Origin: Mytilisepta virgata
Lineage: Eukaryota; Mollusca; Bivalvia; Mytilida; Mytilidae
Direction: 5' to 3'
Assembly (NCBI GenBank): GCA_028015205.1
Contig: JAPWFG010000025.1
Coordinates: 682,001-746,000 of the forward strand
DNA: 64,000 bases
In this document: in pieces, positions 1 through 13,600 of the stretch
Position numbering within the stretch: position 1 is the stretch's first letter
Layout: every line of letters begins with the position of its first letter
Program-made: the position numbers and the translations under genes
The notes under the pieces: generated by a model
The model's database searches: none
Seen by the model: the letters and a program-made list of their open reading frames with translations, nothing else
Told to the model about the DNA's origin: nothing

Positions 1-3000
1 GTTTTTGATTTATTGATACTAAAAGTTTCTGAGTATCATTTGATACCTCACCGGACTTGACACCTCACTGAATTTTACTAGCTGTAATATGACCATTGTT
101 GTTAGCGGATAATCTAATGTCAGCTTTCGTTTCTCTGCTGTCTCGTTCTAATTCTGTTGTATTTATTATCTGTATTTTTAGTCTCTTTACATGTATCGTT
201 GTGGCATTTGTTCGTTATATTCCATTTTCATGAGTTTGTTTATAATTTGTTATATAGCGATTGTAAACACATAAATGAATAACAAAATGAAGTCAAGATA
301 TTATACCAAATGGACATTCAAAGGAGGGAAAAATCCAAACAAAACCAAAACAATATATGCATTACAATTAAAAACTAAAAAAATATGAACAGCATGGATC
401 CCACCAAAAAAACCGGGGGTAGAATCAGGTGATCTGGTAGATTAAGCAGTCTCTGCCTCCTGTAGGACACACCATACTGCCCATGTCAAATCCGGTATGA
501 GGAAGGGATAATATCAATGGAACAGGTCCATTTTCATTTGGGAAACGGTTTTTCATACCTGTCAACCAAGTCATGATGACGTCTATAAAACTTTAAAATG
601 GAATATAACAAACCAAAAATAATGACAGAATTAATGAATTATTAAACTTAATAATTAACAGATTTAAAACAGATTGTTTATATATGATTACAAATTAACA
701 ATGATGCCAGTTTTTCGATGCTAGCTTGCAATGATACCTGAATATTTACTGTTACAGTATGCGATTATTAAATTATTCGTACGTTAAAACTACTACTTCG
801 TGCACAACTGTTCTAAGATTGTCGTTTTAGAATATGAATTGTTATCCTTCATTTAGGCCTTCAGACCAATCAATGACTTGTAAATAGACGAAATATGAAC
901 AGTAGACAGGGATTATTATAACGTGTTACTGATGGTACGACCATATTTAACCATACAATCTAACTTAAAACAGTCTAATCAATTTGCACGTTTGTAGCTA
1001 GTCACCTTTTTAAGTTGTATTGACTTTCAACACTATTTATACACAAAAGGGTCAGGATATATTATGGGAGGTTTGATACTAATTAAACTGTTTTAACTTT
1101 AACACTGTTTAGTGTTTGTATCAAGGATGACTATTATGACCCTCTGTTGGTTCTTGGTTTTTGCTCCATTATCCTACATTTGCTGTACTGTTTGTCGATT
1201 TGATGTGACATGTCATTGTTAACGTTTCCTGCTATCTGTTGAAGTAATTCGTGCATCATCCTACCTTTTTGATACAAAATAATGCAGGATTTTGAACAAA
1301 CTGAGCATATGTATATATAGATAATTACATTGAGTGAATGAGAAGCATTTATTATGTTGAAGTGTTTATAAAAGTGTTTTTGATTTATTGATACTAAAAG
1401 TTTCTGAGTATCATTTGATACCTCACCGGACTTTACACCTCACTGAATTTTACTAGCTGTAATATGACCATTGTTGTTAGCGGATAATCTAATGTCAGCT
1501 TTCGTTTCTCTGCTGTCTCGTTCTAATTCTGTTGTATTTATTATCTGTATTTTTAGTCTCTTTACATGTATCGTTGTGGCATTTGTTCGTTATATTCCAT
1601 TTTCATGAGTTTGTTTATAATTTATAATAGCGATTGTAAACACATAAATGAATAACAAAATGAAGTCAAGATATTATACCAAATGGACATTCAAAGGAGG
1701 AAAAAATCCAAACAAAACCAAAACAATATATGCATTACAATTAAAAACTAAAAAAATATAAACAGCATGGATCCCACCAAAAAACCGGGGGTAGAATCAG
1801 GTGATCTGGTAGATTAAGCAGTCTCTGCCTCCTGTAGGACACACCATACTGCCCATGTCAAATCCGGTATGAGGAAGGGATAATATCAATGGAACAGGTC
1901 CATTTTCATTTGGGAAACGGTTTTTCATACCTGTCAACCAAGTCATGATGACGTCTATAAAACTTTAAAATGGAATATAACAAACCAAAAATAATGACAG
2001 AATTAATGAATTATTAAACTTAATAATTAACAGATTTAAAACAGATTGTTTATATATGATTACAAATTAACAATGATGCCAGTTTTTCGATGCTAGCTTG
2101 CAATGATACCTGAATATTTACTGTTACAGTATGCGATTATTAAATTATTCGTACGTTAAAACTACTACTTCGTGCACAACTGTTCTAAGATTGTCGTTTT
2201 AGAATATGAATTGTTATCCTTCATTTTAGGCCTTAAGACCAATCAATGACTTGTAAATAGACGAAATATGAACAGTAGACAGGGATTATTATAACGTGTT
2301 ACTGATTGTACGACCATATTTAACCATACAATCTAACTTAAAACAGTCTAATCAATTTGCACGTTTGTAGCTAGTCACCTTTTTAAGTTGTACTGACTTT
2401 CAACACTATTTATACACAAAAGGGTCAGGATATATTATGGGAGGTTTGATACTAATTAAACTGTTTTAACTTTAACACTGTTTAGTGTTTGTATCAAGGG
2501 TGACTATTATCCCTCTGTTGGTTCTTCGTTTGCGCTCCATTATCCTACATTTGCTGTACTGTTTGTCGATTTGATGTGACATGTCATTGTTAACGTTTCC
2601 TGCTATCTGTTGAAGTAATTCGTGCATCATCCTACCTTTTTGATACAAAATAATGCAGGATTTTGAACAAAGTGAGCATATGTATATATAGATAATTACA
2701 TTGAGTGAATGAGAAACATTTATTATGTTGAAGTGTTTATAAAAGTGTTTTTGATTTATTGATACTAAAAGTTTCTGAGTATCATTTGATACCTCACCGG
2801 ACTTGACACCTCACTGAATTTTACTAGCTGTAATATGACCATTGTTGTTAGCGGATAATCTAATGTCAGCTTTCGTTTCTCTGCTGTCTCGTTCTAATTC
2901 TGTTGTATTTATTATCTGTATTTTTAGTCTCTTTACATGTATCGTTGTGGCATTTGTTCGTTATATTCCATTTTCATGAGTTTGTTTATAATTTATTATA

Positions 3001-5018
3001 TAGCGATTGTAAACACATAAATGAATAACAAAATGAAGTCAAGATATTATACCAAATGGACATTCAAAGGAGGGAAAAATCCAAACAAAACCAAAACAAT
3101 ATATGCATTACAATTAAAAACTAAAAACATATGAACAGCATGGATCCCACCAAAAAACCGGGGGTAGAATCAGGTGATCTGGTAGATTAAGCAGTCTCTG
3201 CCTCCTGTAGGACACACCATACTGCCCATGTCAAATCCGGTATGAGGAAGGGATAATATCAATGGAACAGGTCCATTTTCATTTGGGAAACGGTTTTTCA
3301 TACCTGTCAACCAAGTCATGATGACGTCTATAAAACTTTAAAATGGAATATAACAAACCAAAAATAATGACAGAATTAATGAATTATTAAACTTAATAAT
3401 TAACAGATTTAAAACAGATTGTTTATATATGATTACAAATTAACAATGATGCCAGTTTTTCGATGCTAGCTTGCAATGATACCTGAATATTTACTGTTAC
3501 AGTATGCGATTATTAAATTATTCGTACGTTAAAACTACTACTTCGTGCACAACTGTTCTAAGATTGTCGTTTTAGAATATGAATTGTTATCCTTCATTTT
3601 AGGCCTTCAGACCAATCAATGACTTGTAAATAGACGAAATATGAACAGTAGACAGGGATTATTATAACGTGTTACTGATGGTACGACCATATTTAACCAT
3701 ACAATCTAACTTAAAACAGTCTAATCAATTTGCACGTTTGTAGCTAGTCACCTTTTTAAGTTGTACTGACTTTCAACACTATTTATACACAAAAGGGTCA
3801 GGATATATTATGGGAGGTTTGATACTAATTAAACTGTTTTAACTTTAACACTGTTTAGTGTTTGTATCAAGGGTGACTATTATCCCTCTGTTGGTTCTTC
3901 GTTTGCGCTACATTATCCTACATTTGCTGTACTGTTTGTCGATTTGATGTGACATGTCATTGTTAACGTTTCCTGCTATCTGTTGAAGTAATTCGTGCAT
4001 CATCCTACCTTTTTGATACAAAATAATGCAGGATTTTGAACAAACTGAGCATATGTATATATAGATAATTGCATTGAGTGAATGAGAAGCATTTATTATG
4101 TTGAAGTGTTTATAAAAGTGTTTTTGATTTATTGATACTAAAAGTTTCTGAGTATCATTTGATACCTCACCGGACTTGACACCTCACTGAATTTTACTAG
4201 CTGTAATATGACCATTGTTGTTAGCGGATAATCTAATGTCAGCTTTCGTTTCTCTGCTGTCTCGTTCTAATTCTGTTATATTTATTATCAGTATTTTTAG
4301 TCTCTTTACATGTATCGTTGTGGCATTTGTTCGTTATATTCCATTTTCATGAGTTTGTTTATAATTTATTATATAGCGATTGTAAACACATAAATGAATA
4401 ACAAAATGAAGTCAAGATATTATACCAAAGGGACATTCAAAGGAGGGAAAAATCCAAACAAAACCAAAACAATATATGCATTACAATTAAAAACTAAAAA
4501 AATATGAACAACATGGATCCCACCAAAAAACCGGGGGGTAGAATCAGGTGATCTGGTAGATTAAGCAGTCTCTGCCTCCTGTAGGACACACCATACTGCC
4601 CATGTCAAATCCGGTATGAGGAAGGGATAATATCAATGGAACAGGTCCATTTTCATTTGGGAAACGGTTTTTCATACCTGTCAACCAAGTCATGATGACG
4701 TCTATAAAACTTTTAAATGGAATATAACAAACCAAAAATAATGACAGAATTAATGAATTATTAAACTTAATAATTAACAGATTTAAAACAGATTGTTTAT
4801 ATATGATTACAAATTAACAATGATGCCAGTTTTTCGAAGCTAGCTTGCAATGATACCTGAATATTTACTGTTACAGTATGCGATTATTAAATTATTCGTA
4901 CGTTAAAACTACTACTTCGTGCACAACTGATCTAAGATTGTTTTAGTATATGAATTGTTATCCTTCATTTTAGGCCTTCAGAACAATCAATGACTTGTAA
5001 ATAGACGAAATATGAACA
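1..5018. repeat. 1.37 kb tandem repeat, about 3.65 copies
   Basis: Units start at 1, 1376, 2747 and 4120 with the same opening, GTTTTTGATTTATTGATACT, giving periods of 1375, 1371 and 1373 bp. Copies differ by only scattered substitutions and small indels. The fourth unit breaks off at about 5,018. The array continues leftward out of the window or starts at its edge. Each unit is composite: it contains, on the minus strand, the end of a Penelope-like RT frame ([15 protein letters not shown] at about 555-600 of unit 1) and, on the plus strand, a copy of a roughly 220 bp dispersed repeat. The array lies downstream of the last phosphatase exon found. Confidence 0.95.
1033..1250 (+). repeat. Dispersed repeat family R1, copy inside the tandem unit
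   Basis: Shares blocks such as TATACACAA, GTCAGGATA and CATGTCATTGTTAACG with copies at 25.3, 27.3 and 45.7 kb. It recurs in the tandem units at about 2,407-2,620 and 3,780-4,000. No coding capacity was seen. Confidence 0.6.
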
Positions 5019-7486
5019 TCTTGTATATCACCTAATGTACCATAGAACGTATGTGTACAAAAAGGAAGTCATACAGGTAAAAAGATTAATATTTAATTGA
5101 GTTATAATTTTACAATTAAAAGATCAGTTACAAATCACCAACGCTATTAAAAAAAAGAAAAAAAATACACATGTACCTACAGAAAAACACTAATCATAAA
5201 AGCATGTAAATTATATTTACAGGAAAACAACAGCTTTGAATAAATGCAGCATAGAAGAATGTTCTTACAACTATCCATAAAATTTTTACATTCAAATAAT
5301 AGACTCGAATTTTTGCTACGCAAAAAAACTTTTAAAAAAATACTAATATCTGTTATTGATTTTAAAACAAAATAAGTTGTTTTTTCAAAACAACCCGCCT
5401 ATAATTGATTCTAACAAAAGTTACTCTAGTACTGATGTTATCAACATGCTGGAATTTACATCGGCGATATCTTTTCCAGTTTGGACATGTTTTTAAACAC
5501 ACGACTTGTATTCCAATGGGGACAACCTGTGTGCTGTTTTTGGCCGATCATTACTTGTTTTCATAATTTTACAGGGGATAATACGTAGAGCGGATAACAG
5601 AAGTTAGCCCATTAGTTTAATTTCTTTTTACACTATATTGATGTTGTTCTGTCGATTGATAATCCTAACTTTACGGATGACCTACATCTCATCTATCCCA
5701 GCTGACTTTAAATACAGAGACAACAGACACACCTATACATACTTCGTTTCTATAGTTTTACTTGGACATAGGTAATAAAGGCCGATTGAAATAAAAACTT
5801 TATTGATTGTGAACGTCCCCTCGCGTTGCGGTAACATATCAACGTCTCCAGCCTATTGTGTAAATATCACTGTTTATTTGTTACTACAATGTATGTGAGA
5901 TAGGTGTATATACGAAAATGTTCTCTTTGGAGCGATATTGCTGTCACGTAAACTTCTAAGATGGGGTTATGTTAAGTCTTTGTTAATTTCACCACCCTAA
6001 AAAATCTACGGGCGATTTGATTTGCCGATATAAAGTTTCTATCTCCCGTATGAGACCAACTATATTTGATATCCCATTCAATGATATCCCATTGTATTTA
6101 TCTGAAATTCGTCTACGTATTATCTTATAATAAATCAGTTATTGTACTTGACTTTTGTCCTGATAAAAATCTACTAACATAAGATTAAATCAACTTTACA
6201 ATTGTTCAGAAGGATGATTCGTAAATTTAAAACAGGAATGCTAACTTTAATTCTCATTAACAAATTATTAGTAAATTATTCATTTAAAATCAGCTACATG
6301 TGTATATAAACAACAAAAATATAACCAAATGAACTATTCATTTCCGGTTTTAATTGACTACTGCACACAATGTCATAGATTAATTTGATCTTCTCGGAAA
6401 TCCAAGATAAAACAAGAATATATAGCATGTTTAGTCAAATTATATATTATGTACATATGTAATATATGTTATAAGATAAATGGTAAGTCAAAACAATTAG
6501 ATAAAAAAAAAACTGATTAAAAAAATCTGAGCTTCAAGATTAATTTCAAAAATTTTAAATAATTATAGTAAATTATATTTGTAAAATATATTAGCGATTA
6601 AGATACACGGAAAACAAATAATATAATGTTTACTCATTATTAGTGTATTGTATTCTCTTGCTTTCTACATTGCTATCCTGCACTAGGACTGATCCACAGT
6701 AAAATGTATACATCTTAAGTAAAGAATATTTCACCTGGCAAGTTCTACATTCATATATACCGAATCTCCTTCTAAATATTCCCTTATGCAACGATAACAA
6801 TATTCATATTGGTTCTGAAATACAGTTTGTTCAATGCAATGAAAAGCATATCACTGTTTGAAATCAGAAACTATGACTTCACATTATATTGTGTGGTATG
6901 ACCATTTTAGATATAAGCATAAAAAGCAAAAAAAAAATCACATACGCTTATATGTTTCTTATACCTGTATGCGACTTTTTTTCTATAATAAGTTGATAGA
7001 TAGAAAATACATGTAGCAGTCGACATATCTGCGCATCTATAATGTATTATCCGTAGATTTATTTTCATTTGAATATGTATACTATCTTAATTTTATTTGA
7101 ATTTTCAATCTATATTTAAACTATCATTTAGTGATTAATGAATGATAAAAAAATACTTTTCTGTGTAAGATCTTGTTATGTATCCGATTTGTAGTAGGTT
7201 TTTAATATTAGGTACATTTTGTTTCAAATATCACCGAAAGTTGTGTTATATGACAACGTTTCCACAAAAGCTTTTTTTCAAAATATCTGTAAAGTACATT
7301 TGCATTATTTTCAGTGTTGTCTTTTTTTTATAATGACCACGTGGTCAGATATATGTAGAAAATGACTTAGATTCCATGTCATGTTTCGACATTTGAAATT
7401 TAATGAGACGATGTTTCACTGATCAAGGTAATATATACCAAATATCCAATATTTTTGATTGAAAAAAGAAATGAATGTTTCGTACA
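5019..7486. other. AT-rich sequence without recognisable gene
   Basis: No long frame, no known repeat and no convincing exon was found. It was searched on the minus strand for the missing D2 C-terminal exon (QYxFxY type) without success. Confidence 0.5.
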
Positions 7487-7621
7487 AAATTAGGCAGGAA
7501 TTCTGGTCTTCTCGTCTGCATGGTTCTGACAACTTGGAATATGTCAACTTCATCATCCATAGTCATCTTCTCTTTAACCAATCCGAGTGCTAAAACCAAG
7601 CCACTTCTTGTACACCCATCT
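7487..7621 (-). CDS. Exon 28: PTP D2 CX5R loop (3' border uncertain)
   Basis: It starts after CTTGTAG and completes CRDGCTRSG, then [20 protein letters not shown] and [11 protein letters not shown]. Cys and Arg of the loop are kept. The 3' border is uncertain: GTACGA near 7,486 is a possible donor. No exon with the usual final QYxFxY helix of D2 could be recognised between it and position 1. Confidence 0.7.
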
Positions 7622-10600
7622 CTACAAGAAGGGTACCGGTATTAAGGATATTTAGATTCCTTTTATAATTATGTCATTGGTTACTGACATCCCAGATAAT
7701 TTCTAATTTTCGGATCCTATTATATTCCACATACGAATGCACAAATACAAATGTACCGCAGTTGATGTGAATTTGCTGTTAGACAACATTGTCTTTATAG
7801 TTTCGTGTTCGTCTGACATAAAGTTTGAGAACATTGCAATTAAATTAAAAAAAAGTAATGGATGTATAAGACAATACACACAACACAACACATGTATCAT
7901 TAAGCTCATTGAATAACTGTTAGTGTGTTAGTAGATCGTATGTCTTATTTGCATATTTCCTAGCACGATATTCATTATTCTGTTTTGATGTCGCTTGTTT
8001 TTTTTTTTCATTTTAAACAATGAGATTTAAACCCACAAACATATGTATTATAAATATATTGATCACATTTAGAAATACATGACCGTTTGCCAAATGAATT
8101 CTTGTCTCTTTCTTTGTACTGGTGAATTCGATTTTTTTTCAAAATATTTATATTGATTTAGCAATCAATTAGACTTAATTGGGAGACTTACCTACAAACA
8201 ATAAGAACTGGTCCTTGTTTGTTACTTTGATGTCTTGATATGCGTTTGAGAAGCCTAAGAATAATTTGTGGAGAAGGTAAGGCATTTTGTTCACCTTTCC
8301 ATTCTATTGTCTTCAAAACGGTTATTGTTCGTGTATCGTTCTGAAAATATTACACATTTCACAGAATTAACAGGAACAAACAACACATATCTAAAATAAA
8401 AGCTTAATAGGTATGTTTTTGCGTACTTTGTCTTACCAGCCTTTTATTCCATTCTGTGGTTACAGTGTTTTTATTTGTGCACTTAATATGGCTTTTTCCC
8501 TAGATTAAACTGGGAATTAAATTTAAAAAAAATATATATTTGTTTATGACTATGTACACACACCTTTCGATATGGCAGATAAAATGGTACCCCAATATTT
8601 AAAAAAAGAATTCCAAATGGAGTATACAATGAAGACATAGAAATAAAAAAAAAACTAGACTGAGGCAGTCGGAAAAGACAGCTATCCCCACACTCCCCAC
8701 ATGTTGTATCCCTATTCACCTTTTTCAAAATTATACCTTTGAATACAGGCTGAAATTTTTGAAAATATTAAAATTCAAAAACCTTATTGCACATCTGCAT
8801 ACAGTGTATGACAATACTGTATAGAAATGAAATGTATACAATGAAAAAATGAAAGAAAACTTTCAGTCACCAACTTATAATTCCCAATTTTTGAAATTCG
8901 ACACCTAAAGGCCCCGATTTTTGAAAATTAAAATTCTAAAACCTTATTCCACATCTATATACAATGTGACACAATATCGTAAAGAAATTAAATATATAAA
9001 ATGAAAAATGGAAGAGGAGTTTAGGTCACAAGCTTCAATTCCTAATTTTAGAAATTTGACACCTGTGGGCCCCAATTTTTGAAAATCAAAATTATAAAAC
9101 CTTATTGCGCATCTACATACAATATGTGAGAATACTGTATAGCAATTAAATGCATGAAGCTAAAAATGAACGAGGAGTTTAGGTCACAAGAAAGTGTGAC
9201 GGACGGACGTGCAGACGAAGTACTGGGATAATGATACAGGATGCTATAAAATTTCCGTACGAATGAATTAAAATGAAGAATATTTGTGTCTAGTTGTTTA
9301 AGCACAGATGAGAAACAAAAAACTTCTTAATTGTCCACTACTTCATGTAATTCACCCCGCATTAATAATATACTTTTCCAGAGGTGTTTTTTTGCTATTA
9401 AAATCAATTATAAAAAAGAAAGCAATTAAGTTTCGAAAATAATATCTTACTTGCTGAGCTAAAAGAATTTCAATCTCGTCCTCTGAGTGGTCTTGTGTTT
9501 TCCTAACTCTTAATTTTTTGAAGTCACGTTTTCCATCACCCCATAATGCAGTAGTCTGTAAATGAAATATAGTCCACTGCATGTTCACCTTTTATATCAA
9601 ATTTTCCTATATACTAATAACCACGACTTGAAAAAAAAGTATTTTAAAGGTGTTTGTAAACAAGAATTCAATTAGATATTAATCTAATATGCTTAATTTA
9701 AGCCTGAAGATAACTTCAGGGAAACGAGAGACAACTTCCAAACGATAACACCACACAGTATTATAAACCATGTTCCACTGCATTGCCGAGGTAGAAACTA
9801 ATAAATATGGATGTTAGTATTGTCGTTTATGGGTAAAGTGATTGATTCTCTTATTGGTACGTCTTAAAAGAACGGAATTTGGAACAAAGAAATAACTGAT
9901 CGCCATTTTTACAACCTTCGAGCTTTCATATCATGTCTAAATATTAATCGTATTGTAAGAGCCTATATCAATTCCATTATTAAGTATTAATTGTTTATTT
10001 TGATTTAATGGTGTTCTAATTTAAAGCAAACCTTGTCAAAGGAGTCAAGCAAAACAACAATAGAACTGCCATGTTGGTAAACCATTGTCCAGAAATCAAC
10101 AACTGTATCCTTCAGAGGGAACTGCGTTACAATGAACTTACTTTTCACTGAATATCCCTACAAATTAAAGTGTGACGAAAGGACTTGTTATGTTATGTTC
10201 AGTGATACATTGTTGTTAATCATAATTTGATTTTTATGCTAAGCATTTGTTTCTTAAAAACAGTATTCTCGGGGAATTTTAAGCGAAACAGAAATGGACA
10301 CCCCAGCCTTTCTCATAAATTGTAGCATAATATGCAAACTGTGTTTATCTAATGAGAGAGGAAAAGTAAGATTTCTCGTCCGTAGGAGAAAAGATAAGCA
10401 CGAAGAAGTGTCAGTTGCAGTCTATACATGCATACATACATACTGAAGTTCCATATCTTACGCCAATTTTTGCTCTTTTTATAACTTCAGAAAGAGAATT
10501 CTACTACAGAGATCGATTTAATGTTCTGGCACAAATTGGCATACATGTAAATTGGTCACAATATCCGTTTCATAAGTTATATGTATATAACAACAACCGT

Positions 10601-13600
10601 TTTATTTCTTAAAAATATAATGTTTTATAGGTTTATCGTAGTATACATTTGAACAGTTCTACATGCATTCGATAGAAATCGGTTATTTTCTCATTTGCCT
10701 CGACATTACATTATAATAAGAATAAAAAACTGAATTTAAATGATAATTGTAAAATACTCACAGGAATTATTATAGCATTTATATAATCATTCCCACTTGC
10801 ATCGTAGGATGTCAGATATGGCCGATAGTCGTTGTCTAAAATAATTTAAAACAAGACTCGGGAACAGTATGCATTGGTGTAATATTTTTGCCAGAAAAAA
10901 TCCAATTGCAATTTACTAATTTGCATTTCTGAGGTAAGTGGGATTTATTAACCATAGAATACAGATTTAAATGGGACATAAAATATAAACAGTAGGTCAT
11001 GTATGTTCAGCAATACATCATTAATAACTGAATGTTTTCTATTAGAGAAAAAATACAAGTCAATCAATTAAATTTAGATTTTGTTCAATGTCTTGTCAAA
11101 CCTGGTTTCATATGTAGAGCAATTTATTTGTTCAGACGGTTCAAATTTTATATTTTGAACTGAATGGACGTACATTTAACTGAAATGCAACATGTAAATT
11201 TCTTATGTTTGTCGTTGCCAGTAAGAGCAGTCTGTTATTTACTAATCAAATTCGATTACCTAAATATTATTAATGACAGAAAGCAGCCGTCGGTAATATC
11301 ATTTTCCGACATTGTGCCATATTTGTTGAAATTTGTTTTTCTGTGATTTTTTTCAACTTATGTGTAAAAAAGAAAACGAAAGGTAAAATATGCTTTTATT
11401 CTTATTTTATTAAACTAACACTCGATTAATTAATTCCTTAATTTATGAAAAAGATGTTGGACATTCTTACGTGGCAGTATATTGTTGACAGAATTTTTTT
11501 TTTGGTTTTCACTAGCTTTTCCTACTGAAAAATCTTCATCTTTAAACACTGGTCGTAAACCTTGTAACCTCTATTAAAAACAAAGACAATGGGACACATG
11601 TGTATACACTGTAATACCAAACGTCAAACGTTCAATATAAAAATGTAAAACAAATGATTAAAATCTGAATTTGCAAGATATTGTTAAAAATTTCTATAGC
11701 ATTATGTTGAACGATATATTGTTTATGTATGAAATCTGCTGTTAAGGTAAATATTTTTAATGTATGCAGAACAAAGTATTAAAGAATAAAGGTGAATCTG
11801 CAGTTGGATTTAACTTTCCATTGGTAGCGCAGCTGTAGAACATAACAGATTTGAATATATATTTAATTTTATTTTCATTCTTTAGTAGGTTTTATGGGAG
11901 TTCGTGTGTTCATTGTATTTAGTTTTCAGTGTTTATTTGTTGTGCCTGTGCTTGTCTATTTGCTTCCCGGGTTTGTCTGTCCAATGGATTACGTTTGTTT
12001 GATTTTGCTCCTTAGATATATTTGTCCTCTATAAAAGATATGACTAAAGAAATACAAAATAAATAAAATCAACACAATTTACTTTTTCACTTTTTAATTT
12101 TAAAGTTTTACTTGAAATTCTTGTCGAAGATTTGTTTGGTTTTTCGGAACTGTCTGCTTGAAATGTTTTCCGATGTATTCACAGAATCCAGTATTTGGAA
12201 TAGAGGTGTCTGGTACAGAAAATAGTTCCAATAAAGCTTCATATACAACAATGTACTGATCCTAAATGTGAATTTATATGTACATATAGTAATTATAAAT
12301 AGCAAACAAGACGTTAAAACTGAATTTTAAAATTAAGAAAAATGTATGTGTATGAATATAAATATAACTTTCCGTTTGTGAATAAAGACATCTCGAAGTA
12401 CATGTATGGGTAATTGTTCAAGCATGCCCTCAAGAAGCTTGTTTTTCTCTTGAAACCTTATGGACTGTAGATTCTTTTGTGAGCTTCATTTCCGCCATTC
12501 ATTAAAATTTATGCCTTTCACCTAATATGATTTTCTATTGTTGATCTCATCTCGTGATAGAACTCCAAGACAAGATCGGTTAAGAAACAATGTATCGAAA
12601 AAGTATAATATACTCTTTTCTGTAGTTTCTCAAAAAGTTATAAGTACTTATTTATTTGACCTTATTTCTTAATTAATTTAATTACTATTAAACTTACAAC
12701 CGTCTGTATCATATTCATCCTGTCTTTCCTCATCATCTTGACGTAATCCCTTACGTCAACAAATCCAGTTATCTTTCCATTTTCATATAAAGCGTCTAAA
12801 GCAATGAATGTCCCTGTTCTTCCAATTCCAGCGCTAAGGGTGATTAGAAATGAATTCAATTACAGTATCCATTTCAAATGGGGGAAGTTTAGTACATAGT
12901 ACCAGTCTAATTCCAAAGGACTTCGTACACTTGATCCTACAGAGGGAATGGCTTCAAGGACATGTTACGCAACCTATTTTTGAAGAATTGCTATATCCTA
13001 GCACCTATGTAACATGCTTTGTCTGGTAGTGAGAGGGAAAGGGAGCTTGCTCACGCCCCCTTCTCCCATTACACAGAAACTAAATCTTAAATAGGATATA
13101 GTATGGAAAAAAAAATGTTATGGAAATTTAGTGGAATTTTGTACGAGGAACCATTATCAGAAGGTAATCCTAAAGTTTTCAACACTTAATATAGATATGT
13201 GTATTTGTTTGAGTATTAGTTCAGGTCACTGCACACATACCTAAATACACCTCAGGTTTTGTATCTGTGTATATTTTATCCAACAAATGAGTTTTTCTTA
13301 ATCTTAATTACAATAATATAAATCCAAACATACACATTTTTATCAAATACACAACTCTACACGTCCAAATGAATACCACGAATTTAAATATCCAAAAACA
13401 AAGTATTGTTTTTTTAATTTTTAGTTTGTTGTTCTTAGAGTACTGTAGTTTACACTTTTAAAGTATCAAATAGCTGTTTAATGTGTCTATAAGTATAGTA
13501 TGAATTTTCGGCACACCCAAAAATAATTTCAGGGAAAATGAAAAATATATATATCTATCGAACAGGAAAACTAATTTTAGATACAATTTGCAAGGGCGCA

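Noticed and set aside
4544..4735. 63-codon frame in the tandem repeat
   Set aside because: It is an off-frame reading of the Penelope-like RT 3' end; other units of the array do not keep it.
1..5018. CRISPR-like or origin-like array
   Set aside because: Units are 1.37 kb without unique spacers, in eukaryotic sequence.
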